A DNA stretch of 64,000 bases from Hydractinia symbiolongicarpus. Lineage: Eukaryota > Cnidaria > Hydrozoa > Anthoathecata > Hydractiniidae. This document shows, piece after piece, positions 11,901 through 23,611 of the stretch. The translations under genes and the position numbers were made by a program. The notes below the pieces were generated by a model. That model searched no databases, was not told the DNA's origin, and saw only the letters and a list, made by a program, of their open reading frames with translations. The stretch's first letter is position 1. Each line of letters opens with the position of its first letter. The stretch is taken from the NCBI RefSeq assembly GCF_029227915.1, contig NC_079882.1, forward strand, positions 8,370,001 through 8,434,000, in the 5' to 3' direction.

Positions 11901-13950
11901 GGCTGAAAAATACAGTATAAGTATATACCTGAGCTTCCTTTGTACTTTCAATAGCCTTTATTTGTCCAATCTGGTTTGAATTCACTGCAAGAATAGTATG
12001 CTTTGTCACTAAACTCTCTGACAAAATTTTTTGCACCACATCGCTTTTGATGAAAGGAATAGGACAATGTCTTCTTTGATCAAGATATAACCATTTATGT
12101 CCAACAATAACACCTGATAAAGCTACCACACCAGTAAGCCACTGAAACAAATTAACATTTAACATTTATCTAAACTCTCCTTTTACTAAAATTTGATTTT
12201 TTACAAATTCGAGAAGAATACAAAGAAACGTTCAAATTAGATTTAGAAATTCCATAATGTCCTAACACTCAGATGATAAATAAATTTCATTGACTTCATA
12301 TAGATTACCCTGTAATCTTAGACAAATAGTACTTTTTAGTGAAATCCTGAGCATACTAAGTAGTGCTACTTAGAATGCTCATAACTGATGCTGAAAACTT
12401 TTAAAAGGTGGATTTGGTTTTGTGCTTTTGTAATAAATTTTTATTTTATTGTTATTAAAATCTCAATTTAATTGTAAATCACATTACAACGACTCAGTCA
12501 TTGCACTGACCTTGCAAGCTCGGTCGGCACTTAGACTTCAGGAAACATTTTGCGGTACAACCCAGGGTAACTGATTATTGTATTAGTATTATACTCACTT
12601 GTAAGGAAAAACTCAGTTGTTAATTTCTGTATATAAAAATAGAAAAACAAAGATTTAAGTCTTACCTGAACACTAATTTTGACACTCGTAATCTTTTCAA
12701 TTTGAAAAAATTATATATTCACATGGTATATACAACACTCTTTTTGGAGAAACACTTTTAGTGCACAGTTTGATTACATTACAAAATATTTTTTTATGTG
12801 ATATCAAGAGTGCTTTTTGTTGATTGATTAAAAAGAAATGCTCTGATTACTATATATGTTTACATTCATTCACTTACACAATAAAGGTCTTCTTTAATAT
12901 GTTTTTCACTTCTTCTCCTGCTGTGTTCTTCTCTGTACCGATTAACAAACTCTTTTATATGAGCAAAGTTCAATTCCCACGTGGAGTTTTTCCAAGGTAA
13001 TATGTTTGTATTATTCTTACTGTACAAAGTTGAATCAATTGTGAATATCTTTTGCAGATGTTTCTCGTAATTATTAGTATGACTCTTAGGTTTATTCATG
13101 CATGGACTATTATTGTTACATTTAGTTGATGTATGTGATAATCTTGCACCATACTGAATCACACGTATCCATTCTATAAAGTATATAATATTAATTTTTG
13201 AGAGGACCAGACAATAAAAAATAAATGTACCTATGGACAATTTATTTCTATAAAAACAAAAAGCTAAAGAACATTAAATTCAATAATTCTAAATACTTTG
13301 ACATCAAACCACAGCTGTGTTGATGTTTCTTTCTACTTTTTTATGTATATTCAAATGAAAAAAAAGTTAAACTTGGTTATAAAACCAATGTTTTTGTGAT
13401 TCAAATTTTAGTGTCACAGATGCCTCCCACCCACCAAAAGCGATGCATATAGCGTATTTCACCTGGAAATTGGTGGATATTTAGTGAAGAAAACTGCATT
13501 ATAAAATTAATTTGTCCCTTGCTGCTTCTCCTGGCATTTATTGAAAAATATCCTAAAATACATAAAAAGCTAAAAAGCGTTTCTGTTTTCTATTTTTCTT
13601 TCACCTTCCCAGAGTCTTCAAAGTTCACTAGTGGTCACTCATAACACAACATATGGTTGGGTCTAATACACAAGAATCTGGCTATTACCCCCCTAGTCAA
13701 TTTGTCTGCATTTTTTTGCAATATGTCCATATTACTTTGCAAATTTTCGGTATTTATTTGCAACGTGGTTGCAGTTGTTGGCCAGCGTACTTTGTTGCAC
13801 AACATGTGTTTCCAATAGTCGTAAATATGACACTGACCGACTATAAAAAAAGCTAGCTAAAATACGTGTAAAACACCCCTAAAATAGCCAACTATAATTT
13901 ATTAACTACTTTTTACCTTTTTGCAATCCTGGGTTAAGTGAACGAAACAT
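8918..13950 (-). CDS. DELE1: DELE1 orthologue, mitochondrial stress relay protein (534 aa)
   Basis: Eleven coding exons, read right to left: 13950-13917, 13173-12878, 12141-11929, 11715-11596, 11503-11396, 11311-11233, 10998-10922, 10842-10756, 10334-10263, 10102-10015, 9382-8952. All junctions are GT-AG, all phases agree, and the total is 535 codons including stop; human DELE1 is 515 aa. Exon 1 encodes a basic start, MFRSLNPGLQK, like a mitochondrial presequence. Residues 111-130 (WLTGVVALSGVIVGHKWLYL) are a membrane-like segment in the same place as in DELE1. Residues about 222-425 are Sel1/TPR-type repeats (FFKRACSYGHAASLFNLA, YYGQAAEKGH, WYKRAAEQGH). The tail keeps KSSSMPSLQSL, which resembles the human KSFSSPSLCSL. 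In vertebrates OMA1 cleaves DELE1, and the C-terminal part activates HRI to trigger the integrated stress response. AATAAA lies on the minus strand at 8923-8918. Confidence 0.9.
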
Positions 13951-15261
13951 CACTGGAAGAAGAATGAGATACTTAGGTCTAGCTAGCTGGACAAAAAGGT
14001 TTCGATTTGAAAATGTTGTTTACGTCTTCACATGTTCCAAGAATGTTTTTCATGTGCTGCGTACGGGATGACGTAATCGAGAGCTGCAATTTAAACCAAA
14101 TTTACGTTATGATGGCAAAGAACAATATTTGGAGGTGCTCCTTCTTTCGTATTCGTTTTATACAACTTTGAATTGCGCAGTTTTTAAACTCTTTAAGCTT
14201 TTGTTAATTCTTTATGCCTTCCTACTAAGTCATGATTATTTATTCTGCTAAAATAACACGATTTTTTTGCTAGTGTGACCGGCTAATTTTGGTAAGGACC
14301 GTCAAGGCATACAAGCAAACCCAGACCCGGGATCCTATAGTGAGACGTGAGACCTAGGACCCCATCCTCGTCTCCACGCTTTGTTGCCTGGATGCTAGCG
14401 CTTCTTGACGGCTAACAAACTCAATTCCTATTGTTGACATTTTTTCTGTTAACGGGTATTTCGTCTTATATATCATAAGACATTATCAACGCGTATAAGT
14501 TATTATAAAGAAATATTATATGTTGATAGTGTTGAGGTAATATCGCGGTGGTAAGTAGTCAAAAAACCCAGCATAATTTTTCGTACCACCGTGAAAACGG
14601 CGGAATAGTTAATTCGATCGGCAACTTTTTTTTTATTACGCAAAAAATTCTGCTCGCGAAAGTATATCTTGCACTAATGCTCTTATTTTTTGATTTCCTG
14701 TATTTGCTTTCATCATCATAATCGGCTTATCAGCAACTTTTATTGTTGACGTGTTAAATGCTATATTATAACGCATATTTTTGCATATGTTGACTTCTCC
14801 CAACCTTTATTTTATGAGAAAATCTAGAAAACAGCTACAGTTTATATTTCTGTACGGTCACAGGATGTACCTTAAGATATTTCTTATACTTGATAGTGTT
14901 GGATTTCTAGGTAAAGACATTATATTACGGCTTACATAGGAATTCTTGTGTAATAAATTATGGAAAAATACCTTCCCTAAAATTCGTTGTAAGCACTAAT
15001 GAAGATGGCAGGGGACAGAGGGCTTACCAAAAAAGTAAAATGGAGTTACGTAACGGATTAAAATACGGATTAAAATCTGTTGGTAACTTTATTTAGCTTT
15101 CTTTTTTTGAAACCAGCTACGGACGATTTATGCCACTTTAAGCAACCAATTAGATGTTTAAAGCATAAAACATTTTGATCTATATGTTCATCATCAGCAC
15201 ATAAATTGATTTGAAGTTAAGAATATATGAATATAGCGAGCTACAATCCTGGTCAAAACTA
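13951..15261. other. Intergenic upstream of DELE1, repeat fragments
   Basis: No gene seen. About 13978-13990 holds CTAGCTAGCTGG, one of several GCTAGCTA islands. Around 14290-14420 a CCGTCAAGG and its inverse near CTTGACGG bracket a G+C-richer block that looks like a degraded inverted-repeat element. About 14545-14605 carries the reverse complement of a block near 755-815 (GAAAAATTATGCTGGG shared). Confidence 0.45.
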
Positions 15262-15860
15262 GTGAGACAAATGCATATTAACCCGAAGAAGGAACGCTTT
15301 CGTCTCCTACAAACACCAAAGGGAAGTGTTTGTCTGTTCCTTGCAACAATCTTGGCTGAGAAACATCTAAATGCTCGTTGCTGATTAAAAAACCTAAGTT
15401 ACTGTTGTGGAGAACACTCCATCACTGAGTCTGCCGTAATCTCCAACATCTACCATGTATAAACTGATACATAGTATCGACTACTGCCACGAGAACAATA
15501 CTGTCGTATATTTTATAATTGTAAAACATTGAACCGCGCCATGTGATGGATACTGTGTTATCAGTAGCACCTAACCAGTTCGTGAAGTTCCACAAAGTTC
15601 AAACTTTTTTTTCATTCTTGTTAGATAGAAATATATTTTGTGAATCTTTCTTCTGTATACGTCAATCATGTAACTAGCAGAAGTTGTAGTAAAAGCATCA
15701 CCAGTAACTAGGTAGCGGAGTGTGACAGCTAATCGTTCTTTTGGTTGTATTGACTCACGTCTAGATATTTTTCCAAGCTTGGACTAACTAACCGTAGAAT
15801 TTTTGTAGTCAAAGAGTTTAGCGTCTCGTACAAAATGATGAAATTTTCCCTGTTTGTTTC
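15262..15860 (-). pseudogene. PIF/Harbinger (HARBI1-type) transposase relic
   Basis: Translating the minus strand in three shifting frames gives consecutive blocks typical of the DDE_Tnp_4 family, in the right order: IQPKERLAVTLRYLVTGD (about 15735-15690), WNFTNWLGATD (about 15590-15560), MFYNYKIYDSIVLVAVVD (about 15525-15470), DVGDYGRLSDG (about 15450-15420), and FPLVFVGDE (about 15315-15295). The last two blocks carry candidate catalytic aspartates. At least two frameshifts and several stops show it is dead. Known Harbinger transposases are about 350-450 aa, so this relic covers roughly the central half. Confidence 0.8.
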
Positions 15861-16726
15861 CGTTCGTTATATAACTGCCGCATCCAAAATTGAGACCTTC
15901 TTATAATAATAATTAAAAACAATTGTCATCGATTAAATGCCGCCATGTTTATTTACAACTTAAATTTCCCGCTCAGTTGTAGGCTTAAAATGTATTGGTC
16001 GTTACGATTCCGCTTGTTGCGCTGTGTTTGCTCCGTTGGCTAAGGTCTGGTGGGCTATTGAAGCCAACCTAAAGTCAAAGAAGTCTGCTGAGAACATTGA
16101 CAAGTGAATAAAATTAATTGTGGCGATTAATTTTTATATTTGCTGTCTTGTCCCGACATATTTCGACTAAAATTGTGGTCATGTATTTCCTCTATTTACC
16201 GCATTTAAGTTTGTAATAAATTTAATCAAACTCACAGGGCGGAGGTTATGTGCTATTGTATGCTAAAACCTTTTTCTAAATCAGAAAAAATCTAGAAACA
16301 ATGAAGAAAGAAACTTTAGCAAACTGTTTTTATTCTTTAACTAGAGATTAGATAAATGATTACCCCAAATTAATTCCTATTATTAATTCCTATTATTATA
16401 TACCCGTAAGCAAAAACAGCCATTGAATAAATAATCGTATTCCACCCGTATTATTCAATGCTTGTGACGTAACAATAGTTTTGACAAAACATTCGTAAAC
16501 GCATGTTTTGATTTTATCCTTTCCGCCTCATTAATTTTTATCGTAATTAACTGTGATTGGTTGTTTCTTAGTGGTCCGTGTCGATTTCAACAACATTTCG
16601 AAAACATGTCGATTTCACAAAAAAATGTTTCGATCTACACTATAAAATGAAACGAAAACAAAACAAACACAAAACAAAATAAGTAATATTAATTATAACA
16701 ATCTCTTTTGGGTATATAATAAAACA
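15861..16726. other. Intergenic
   Basis: No firm gene. An open stretch at about 15967-16107 reads VGLKCIGRYDSACC then VWWAIEANLKSKKSAENIDK before TGA and AATAAA (16107-16112). It could be a terminal exon, but its last 27 bp recur near 8090 and 32150, which points to a repeat instead. Confidence 0.35.
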
Positions 16727-16850
16727 TATATACAACAGGTAAACATAGGTTATTGAGATTTATTAACCCTCGGTGATATTATGCGCGTCGTTGAATATAA
16801 ATCACCTCGGGTTAATAAATCTCAATAACCTATGTTTACCTATTGTATAT
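16727..16850. repeat. Near-perfect inverted repeat, 50-bp arms
   Basis: Arms 16727-16776 and 16801-16850 are reverse complements with only three visible mismatches. They share GGTAAACATAGGTTATTGAG and GATTTATTAACCC. The 24-bp centre contains ATGCGCGTCG. The element lies about 150-560 bp upstream of the pentraxin-domain gene. It is most likely a tiny MITE, though it would form a strong hairpin if transcribed. Confidence 0.85.
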
Positions 16851-16949
16851 CTACTTATTAACCAATAAAAAGCATGCGTTCTCACATTTAAAATTTAATC
16901 CCCTTTTATGTCATTAACGTCGCATATCTATTTATTCTCTTACAAACAA

Positions 16950-16997
16950 ACAACGATGTGAAGTCACAGCACACTAAGCTTATTTCATTCAGACAAA
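16950..16997 (+). other. Possible 5' UTR exon of the pentraxin-domain gene
   Basis: A consensus donor, AAA then GTAAGTAA, lies at 16998. The coding exon of the downstream gene begins exactly at an acceptor (TTATTTAG at 17413), so an upstream non-coding exon is needed. This is the nearest good donor; the left boundary is a guess. Confidence 0.35.
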
Positions 16998-17413
16998 GTA
17001 AGTAATTTGATTCTGCACAAACAAATGATTATTAAACTCTTTTTAATCCTCAAATTTGCAGACGTTTAGAGTTGTTTTATTAAAATCGATATGATTGATT
17101 TGGATTTGCAGATAAAACGCAAGAACGCTTTTAAGCAGTTAAAGTTGACACAGCGTTTGGTATTAATTAAACTGCATTTATGCCGGACGTGTATCAGTAA
17201 TGACAAAAAATTTATGAAGAATGAAACGGTAAATTCATTGCATGCTTGTATTGCAGTTGTAAATATAGGATTATCAAGATACCTGACCTAATTGTTCGGG
17301 GCTTGCAATAATTTGTCGTTGAAAATCACCTATTTTAGTCCTACGTCGTTGTAGACGTAGAAGTAAATGAAGTTTAAGCGTCACTACCAGACATGTTTTT
17401 TTTTCTTATTTAG

Positions 17414-19433
17414 ATGACAAATATGGATCAAGATACTACTGAATTGCGTGAAGATAGTACCAAAAATATTTCTCACGATTTTGATTTTTACGCTTTGAAG
17501 AAAATTCGCATCAAGCAAAACCGAAGACTTGTTGTTTTTTCGATTGTTTTGATCATTTTGTTGGTTCTGCTGGTTGTTTTTGTGATATTGTACATGAACG
17601 CAAAGAAAAGTGCAAGCGATGGCATCAAAGCAAAGCATACAGGTGCTGACGAAATAGATTGAATTGTTAAAAATTGTAATATTAGTCAGATTGCCATTAA
17701 ACAGTATGAAGTTTTCATGAAAATATAATCACTTCACGATTTTTCTATATAAGAACGTAGTTTATAAGAATATTAAGGCTGGCGTTTTGTCAAAAGTTGA
17801 GAACATATTAAGAACGCACTCAGCCTGAATTTCCTTTTGGATTATTAAAAAGAAAATAATGTGAGGCTAGAATTACTAAAAACAGTAAGACAGTCACTTC
17901 TTTCCTACTTCGCATGCAGAATATGTCAAATATATATTACAAGGATAACTTCAAGAGCATCTAGTTCTTTCAAGCCGAAAATCATTTTTTACTTTTTCAT
18001 TTTCAACTTTTCAGAAGAAGACAACTAAGAACATTAGAGGCTGAAAAAATGTTGAAAATAAGCAATCCTGCTTTAGTTGAAATTTTGACGTTCTGATAAA
18101 AAAAAGAGGTTTGATTGCCAACCTCGTTCCAAGGGCAACTTTTTTTTTATCAAAAAACAAAAACATTGCTCTGGGAACAAGGTTGGTTAATTGTAGCATT
18201 GTGAAAATCTGTAAGATTCGGATTATCTGCCTAATATATACATTGTATTTGTTTTAATATATTACTTTTCTTTAGCAAACGATCCATGTGACTTGATTCA
18301 GTGCGCCCCAAATGCTATATGCGTGAAAAACAAATCGCCAAACACAAATTGCATTTGTAAGCAAGGCTTTGTAGGTGATGGTTCTGATAAATGCCGAGGT
18401 AAGATTGACGTATCTTCTTATGCCTTGCAAAAGCGGCCTTACAAATTGAAAATTGTACATTAAAAATCATTCCGACGTTAGAGAGATAGGAAATGATTCC
18501 TTTGACGTTTAAATATTATTAACTGTGACTTATCCATTATTGAAGAATAGTATTCTGAACTTATTTGTCGTTCAAAGACCTCACATAAGCGTATGTGCAA
18601 GTCAATATGGCTTCAGGAAACAATGATACTTATGCTTCTCCTTTTTATATTTAAATCTAAGCGTTAAATTGATGTTTGTGGCACACTTTTCATCATTCCT
18701 AAAGTTATTAGTAGGGATAAAACTATTATCACCTCACTGTCTTTCCTGTAGAAATCTCTGATATTTTCATTTAATTTGCTTAGACATAAATTTTGTGGTT
18801 AGCTTCAAGCAGCGTACAATTCAAAATATTCCAACATTGCACAACATCACATTTCCTCAAGCTGACTACATTTCCATATGCTTTTGGTATAAATTGCGAG
18901 TTTCACCAGGCGGGGGGTATAAAGGAGTCGTATCATACACCATCAGTGGGAAAGAAGACTTTATGGTTTGGTTTCACACTAACACAATGACGGTCATTTC
19001 ACACAATGTGACAACCCGCTCACCTCGGAAATTTGTAGTAGGAAAGTGGATAAATTTTTGTTGGACCGGTCAATCGGGAAAAACGTGGCAGTTGTACCTT
19101 GATGGTAAAGAATTTCACTCCGGACGAATGGAAAAAGGTACATGGAGATTACCAAAAACAAAAGGAAGTTTGTATCTGGGTCAAGACCACGATGATAACG
19201 TAATAGACTCGCCTGGACAGATGTTTGAAGGGGAATTGAGTGAATTGTTTATTTATAAAGGAAAGCTAAGCAAGCAAGACGTACTTAATTCATACAATCA
19301 CAAACCTCGCTTAAATGATGTTATTGTTGGATGGGGCAATTTAAAAACAAAACATCTGGGACACAGATTGTTGAAGAACAATCTCCATTTTATAGTTGTA
19401 AAGCGTAACAGTGAGACGCAAGCTTATGTGTGA
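17414..19433 (+). CDS. Type II membrane protein with EGF and pentraxin domains (333 aa)
   Basis: Three coding exons, 17414-17642, 18276-18398 and 18784-19433, join in phase (phase 1 at both introns) to 334 codons with stop. Residues 1-38 are a hydrophilic cytosolic-type tail. Residues 39-61 are one strong membrane anchor (VVFSIVLIILLVLLVVFVIL) with basic residues before it, predicting a type II topology. Residues about 78-117 form one EGF domain with six cysteines (CDLIQC, AIC, CIC, KC). Residues about 120-315 match the pentraxin fold: the disulfide pair ISIC/NFC, WQLYLDG, LGQDHDD (calcium-binding loop region) and FEGELSELFIY. The HxCxxW signature is altered to NFCWTG. The order resembles neuronal pentraxin receptor with an EGF in place of the coiled coil. 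I infer a cell-surface adhesion or recognition role. Confidence 0.85.
18030..18200. repeat. Small inverted repeat in intron 1 of the pentraxin gene
   Basis: CCAACCTCGTTCCAAGGGC (about 18119-18137) faces GCTCTGGGAACAAGGTTGG (about 18168-18186), enclosing an A/T-rich centre. It looks like a MITE. A related pair, CTCGTTTCCAGAG and CCCTGGAAACGA, occurs near 41080-41170. Confidence 0.6.
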
Positions 19434-20704
19434 ACATTTTATATTGATAAAATCTTTTCTGTATTTTCAGGCACTTAGAACTTATTAAGTTTTAGTCGTG
19501 GGCTAGCACTAACCCCCATTACCACGAGATGTAAAACAAATATTTAAGAAGAGAAAGCACATTTTTTTAACCCATCAGGTATGTGTCTTAAAATGGCTCA
19601 GTCAAAAGTTGATCGGGGGACAAAAATGAGCTACCCCTGTAAATTCTGAATTTTTTTTCTGATAAAAATAATACCAAAGATAAAGAAGTGCAACAATGTT
19701 ACCTACAATATTATGTTAAAAAATCTCCAAATTGCGGGGGTTTTATATTTTTTATTCATTTTCATTAAAAATGCAAAGCTTGAAACGTTTGCATAAAAAC
19801 TTTTAGAGATATATTTCAAAACTGAACAAAATGTGATGTGCTCACAAAACGCACTGTCATGAAAGTGATAACAGTAATGGACCAAAACAATGGATTTATT
19901 CAACATAAAGAACTGGAGCATATGTTAGTAATACAGTATATAGATCTAAAGAAATAAAACAAAATATAAGTAAGGAAGCACAACAATTTCATAACACGCG
20001 CTTTATAATAACACAATGCGGTTTTACGAAAAATAATGTAGCCAGAAAAAAGCGAGTGTTTTTTTAAGATTCCGTTGCATGTAATGTACGGTTTGTCAAT
20101 TGTAAAGTTCCTTGATCATACGAATGTGTGATCAAACCGTAAGGTTTTTTTGTTTTATTTTCAAGTTTTTCTCAAAATTTTTAAGGAAAAATTGTGAGTT
20201 ATTTTAAGAAGTACAACGTAACTACGAGTTTTTAAGAAAAATATCAAAAAAAAATATGTTACTTTACTTTCATTTGCTTTATTCATCGGGCGGGGTCTGT
20301 TTGGATCGTATACTTTCGGGTGTCAAGGTATCTGAGGCTCGGCCCTAGAGACAAAACAAAAATGGCCATCTAATTGAGCATAGTCTCTCTTTCTTATGAC
20401 TATGAATTGAGGGACCCTCTATAACCGCAGGTTGAATTTTGGATTTTGTTTATTTTAATTTTGTTAATATACTTTTCTCGAACGTTTGTTCTTGTTACTT
20501 ACTGTACATTTTTCCCGAATATTAACGAAACAAAAGCTTTTCTGTGTTTGTAGCTGGCTAGCTATAGCTGCAATAGTGAATAAAATCCATGAGCTAGCTA
20601 GCTAATAATATAGCTAGTTAGTTCTACTAGCTAGTTAGCTAAATGATTTCAGTTAAATCAGAAGACATCAAGCTACACTCAATAACATTTTAAAATATCA
20701 AACG
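19434..20704. other. Intergenic
   Basis: No gene seen. About 20550-20645 is an island of GCTAGCTA-type words (CTAGCTAGCT, TAGCTAGTTAG), directly to the left of the Penelope-like remnant. Confidence 0.5.
20550..20645. repeat. GCTAGCTA island
   Basis: Dense palindromic words of GCTAGC type (GGCTAGCTATAGC, GAGCTAGCTAGCTAA, TATAGCTAGTTAG, CTAGCTAGTTAGC) over about 95 bp, next to the left end of the Penelope-like remnant. Confidence 0.7.
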
Positions 20705-21890
20705 ATTTTTCTTCCGCCAGCTCTAAATATAGCTAATGGCTGGCTTAGCAAGTTTCACACACGTATAAAAAACGACGCAAAGCTATACTCCCGGTACATG
20801 GATGATATCCTGAGAGATATCAATAGAGAACAAATTAATGACAAACTTATGGAAATAAACAACTTCCATCCCAACCTAAAGTTTACCGTGAAAAGAGAAC
20901 AAAAAGGCAGTATTCCATTTCTGGACATGCGAATCATACAGAGGCGAGAATTTAACATCAACGTGGTATAGGAAAGCTAGTGACACAGGATTAACAATGA
21001 ACTTCCATTCGCTAGCATCCATAAAGTATAAAAGTTCCGTAGTAACCGGTCTGGTGTATAGGATTCATTACGCATGTAGTACCTGGGAGAATTTTCATCA
21101 AAGTCTCCTGGACGCAAAATCTCTCCTTGAGAATAACCAGTACCCTCCATCGTTTTACGAAGAAATTATCGAGAAAACCCTGGAAAAGATATACCGACCG
21201 AAATCACCTACGGTAGAAGAAAGTAACGACGATGAAGCAGAGAGAAAACTTGTTTTCCTTCAATATCGAGGGAAGGTGATGGAGAAATTTGAACGCTCGT
21301 TAAAACGCATCAATGCAAAATTGTCTCTACAATTAAGAAAATAAAATCAGTTCTACCATCATTGAAAGCACCTGTGGCGAAGCCTATGCAAAGCGGTTTA
21401 GTGTACAAAATAACGTGTTCACGATGTCTATTGTGTTATGTGGGGCAGACTACCCGACATCTTCTAACCCGTATCAAAGAGCATAAATATATTGCTGTGG
21501 GACGTCATTTCAAGACATGTAATGTGGAGCTATCAATCAATCATGCAGAAATAATGGCAAAATCGATTAAGTCGGAATATCATTTAATGACACTGGAGGC
21601 ACTTTTCATTCGGGAAATAAAGCCTAAAATAAACACAAAGGACGAGTTTAAAAGCCGTGAATTAGTAATAAAAGTTTAATTATGACTTATCCCTTATGGG
21701 AGTTTTAATCATTTATATAATACCTTTTAACTCGTGTATAGTGTATGTAGGTAGATGTTGATATGTGATGTGAATACTTTTTATTTACCAGTTTTACTGT
21801 TTATATACTTTTACTTATAGCCTGATGATGAAGTAATACTTCGAAATATATTGCTAAAATAAACATATTACATTGTTGTCTTGCATACTA
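20705..21890 (+). mobile_element. Penelope-like retroelement, 5'-truncated and frameshifted
   Basis: A reverse-transcriptase piece at about 20705-20955 contains the catalytic box RYMDDIL (YMDD at 20795-20806), followed by PFLDMRI. A one-base shift leads into an open frame to 21344 with TWYRKASDTGLTMNFHS, the connector typical of these elements. A second shift near 21320 leads to 21362-21679, a GIY-YIG nuclease with GLVYKI and CYVGQTTRHLLTRIKEH. RT joined to GIY-YIG is diagnostic of Penelope-like elements. The upstream RT palm and fingers are missing, so it is 5'-truncated and inactive. The 3' flank (21680-21890) carries a hammerhead-like core, listed separately. Confidence 0.85.
21822..21846 (+). 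ncRNA. Hammerhead-ribozyme-like core
   Basis: CTGATGA (21822-21828) is followed by a five-base-pair hairpin (GAAGT, loop AAT, ACTTC) and then GAAA (21843-21846). This is the conserved order CUGAUGA, stem II, GAAA. Hammerhead motifs are known from Penelope-like elements. I could not find clean stems I and III or a clear cleavage triplet, so it may be a decayed copy. Confidence 0.45.
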
Positions 21891-22407
21891 TGTTGACTAA
21901 AATTGCACAATGTTTTTACGAAATAAGATTTTTTTTCTATTCACTAAATCCTAGCATCTTTTTTCCTGTCACACAAATACACGGGAGCCAAAGAGCTTTA
22001 CTGCTGAAAAGTAAACAAGTATATAGCTATATATTAAAGTAGCTTTAAGGACTAAAACAGGTAACCACCAGTCTTCACAGAATGATTATGGATTCAGCAG
22101 CAAACAAGTCTATATAGAACTACCAGAGAACCAACTGCGAACGAACAGAACAACAGAGACAGAGATGGGGTTGTTTGATTAAAAACATAGAGTACCCAAA
22201 TTGAGGTACTGTTAAGGGTAGTAGTTTTATTGTAGTAACTATGTGCTCTTCTTTTTCGTTGACAAATTATACAGATGGAAACCGTTACAATAGATTCGAA
22301 CTGAATAGTTTCTATTAGCGATAATTTCATACATAAATAACTTAAAAAAAGCTCCCTTCCCTACCTACTGGTTATACTGTTCTCTTGTCAATGACCAAAT
22401 AACATAG

Positions 22408-22590
22408 AATCGAGGCTAGTAATAATCTTTAAATGTAGATATACATATAACTTAGAAAGAAGGCTTTCCCCGATAAGGTTCTTATGTCAAATTTATAATC
22501 GAGGCTAGTAATAATCTTTAAATGTAGATATATATATATATAACTTAGAAAGACGGCTTTCCCCGACAAGATTCTTATGTCAAGTTTATT
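22408..22590. repeat. Tandem duplication, ~90-bp unit
   Basis: The block starting ATCGAGGCTAGTAATAATC and ending CTTATGTCAA occurs twice in direct orientation (about 22410-22492 and 22499-22584). The two differ by a handful of substitutions and a longer TA run in the second copy. Confidence 0.85.
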
Positions 22591-23409
22591 TCTTATAAAG
22601 TTGTCTTTACAATGATTAAATTACATGAAAACGAGGCCAAAGCTGTGTAAGAGTATCACTACCACCACATATATACAATGTCAGTCAAACCTTTTAGCTA
22701 TAAAAGACTGGTACAACATTGCCCATCTTTTAAGTGAGTAAGTGCAGTAGAGTGCCTGCCGAACATGATAGTCCTAATTTTGTGGTGCTAAACAGGAAGG
22801 ATAAGCCCACACCTCAGTCTTACATACACTGGCCAGGGTGTAATCTTGCTCACTGAAAGAAATCGCTGTACATGCTTTTTTATAAGAACCAATAAAAACT
22901 TACCTGAATAAAATAAGATCTTTTTGCCTTTTTTGTTCTATTTTAGTTTTTAATAATTAGAAAACTTCAGAATTTAGCTTCATTGTTTTTTTATTTATTG
23001 TATCAAATTTCTTCTGCATAATCTGAAATTCAAGTATTTATCTGTGAAATTTGGGTGTCTTTGTATGTTTTCTTACATTGTATGTAAGAAAACAAATGCA
23101 AGTAAAAACATTTAGTGGTGGTTTGAACAAGAATTTATATTAAAAGTGACCACTAGGCTCCCAGTGGTTTAGCAGGTCTCTTTCTCTCCATAGACTCCAT
23201 TCTTTAAAAAATAGTGTTTTATTGAAAGAAAAATGAAAATTTTGACTTGTTGATCTTGCATTGTTAAAATTTTGTTGTCATAGATATTTAATTCTCATCA
23301 ATTCTAATTCTCATATTTCTCTATTTAATTCTAGAAGATAAAAAACATCCTATATAATAATACGAAGCTTCCGTGTGTCTTTGTGTGACTTGTGTGGATG
23401 ATATTCTTT

Positions 23410-23604
23410 ACGATTTTCTTTGATAAAGTCTATAAAACATCAGCTATCAAATTGTCCTGTAATTTACCAAACTTTAACGTTGAAATAATATAAATGAAAT
23501 ATAAATAAAAATATAATATATTTTCTTTGATAAAGTCTATAAAACATCAACTATCAAATTGTCCTGTAATTTACCAAACTTTGACGTTGAAATAATATAA
23601 ACGT
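23410..23604. repeat. Tandem duplication, ~85-bp unit
   Basis: TTTTCTTTGATAAAGTCTAT through GTTGAAATAATATAAA occurs at about 23412-23494 and 23521-23603 with very few differences, suggesting a recent duplication. It abuts dispersed repeat copy B. Confidence 0.85.
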
Positions 23605-23611
23605 CAAAGGA

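Noticed and set aside
12866-13240. Start of DELE1 at the in-frame ATG of the long ORF
   Set aside because: The acceptor at 13174 and the upstream exon at 13917-13950 give a better, presequence-like N-terminus in phase.
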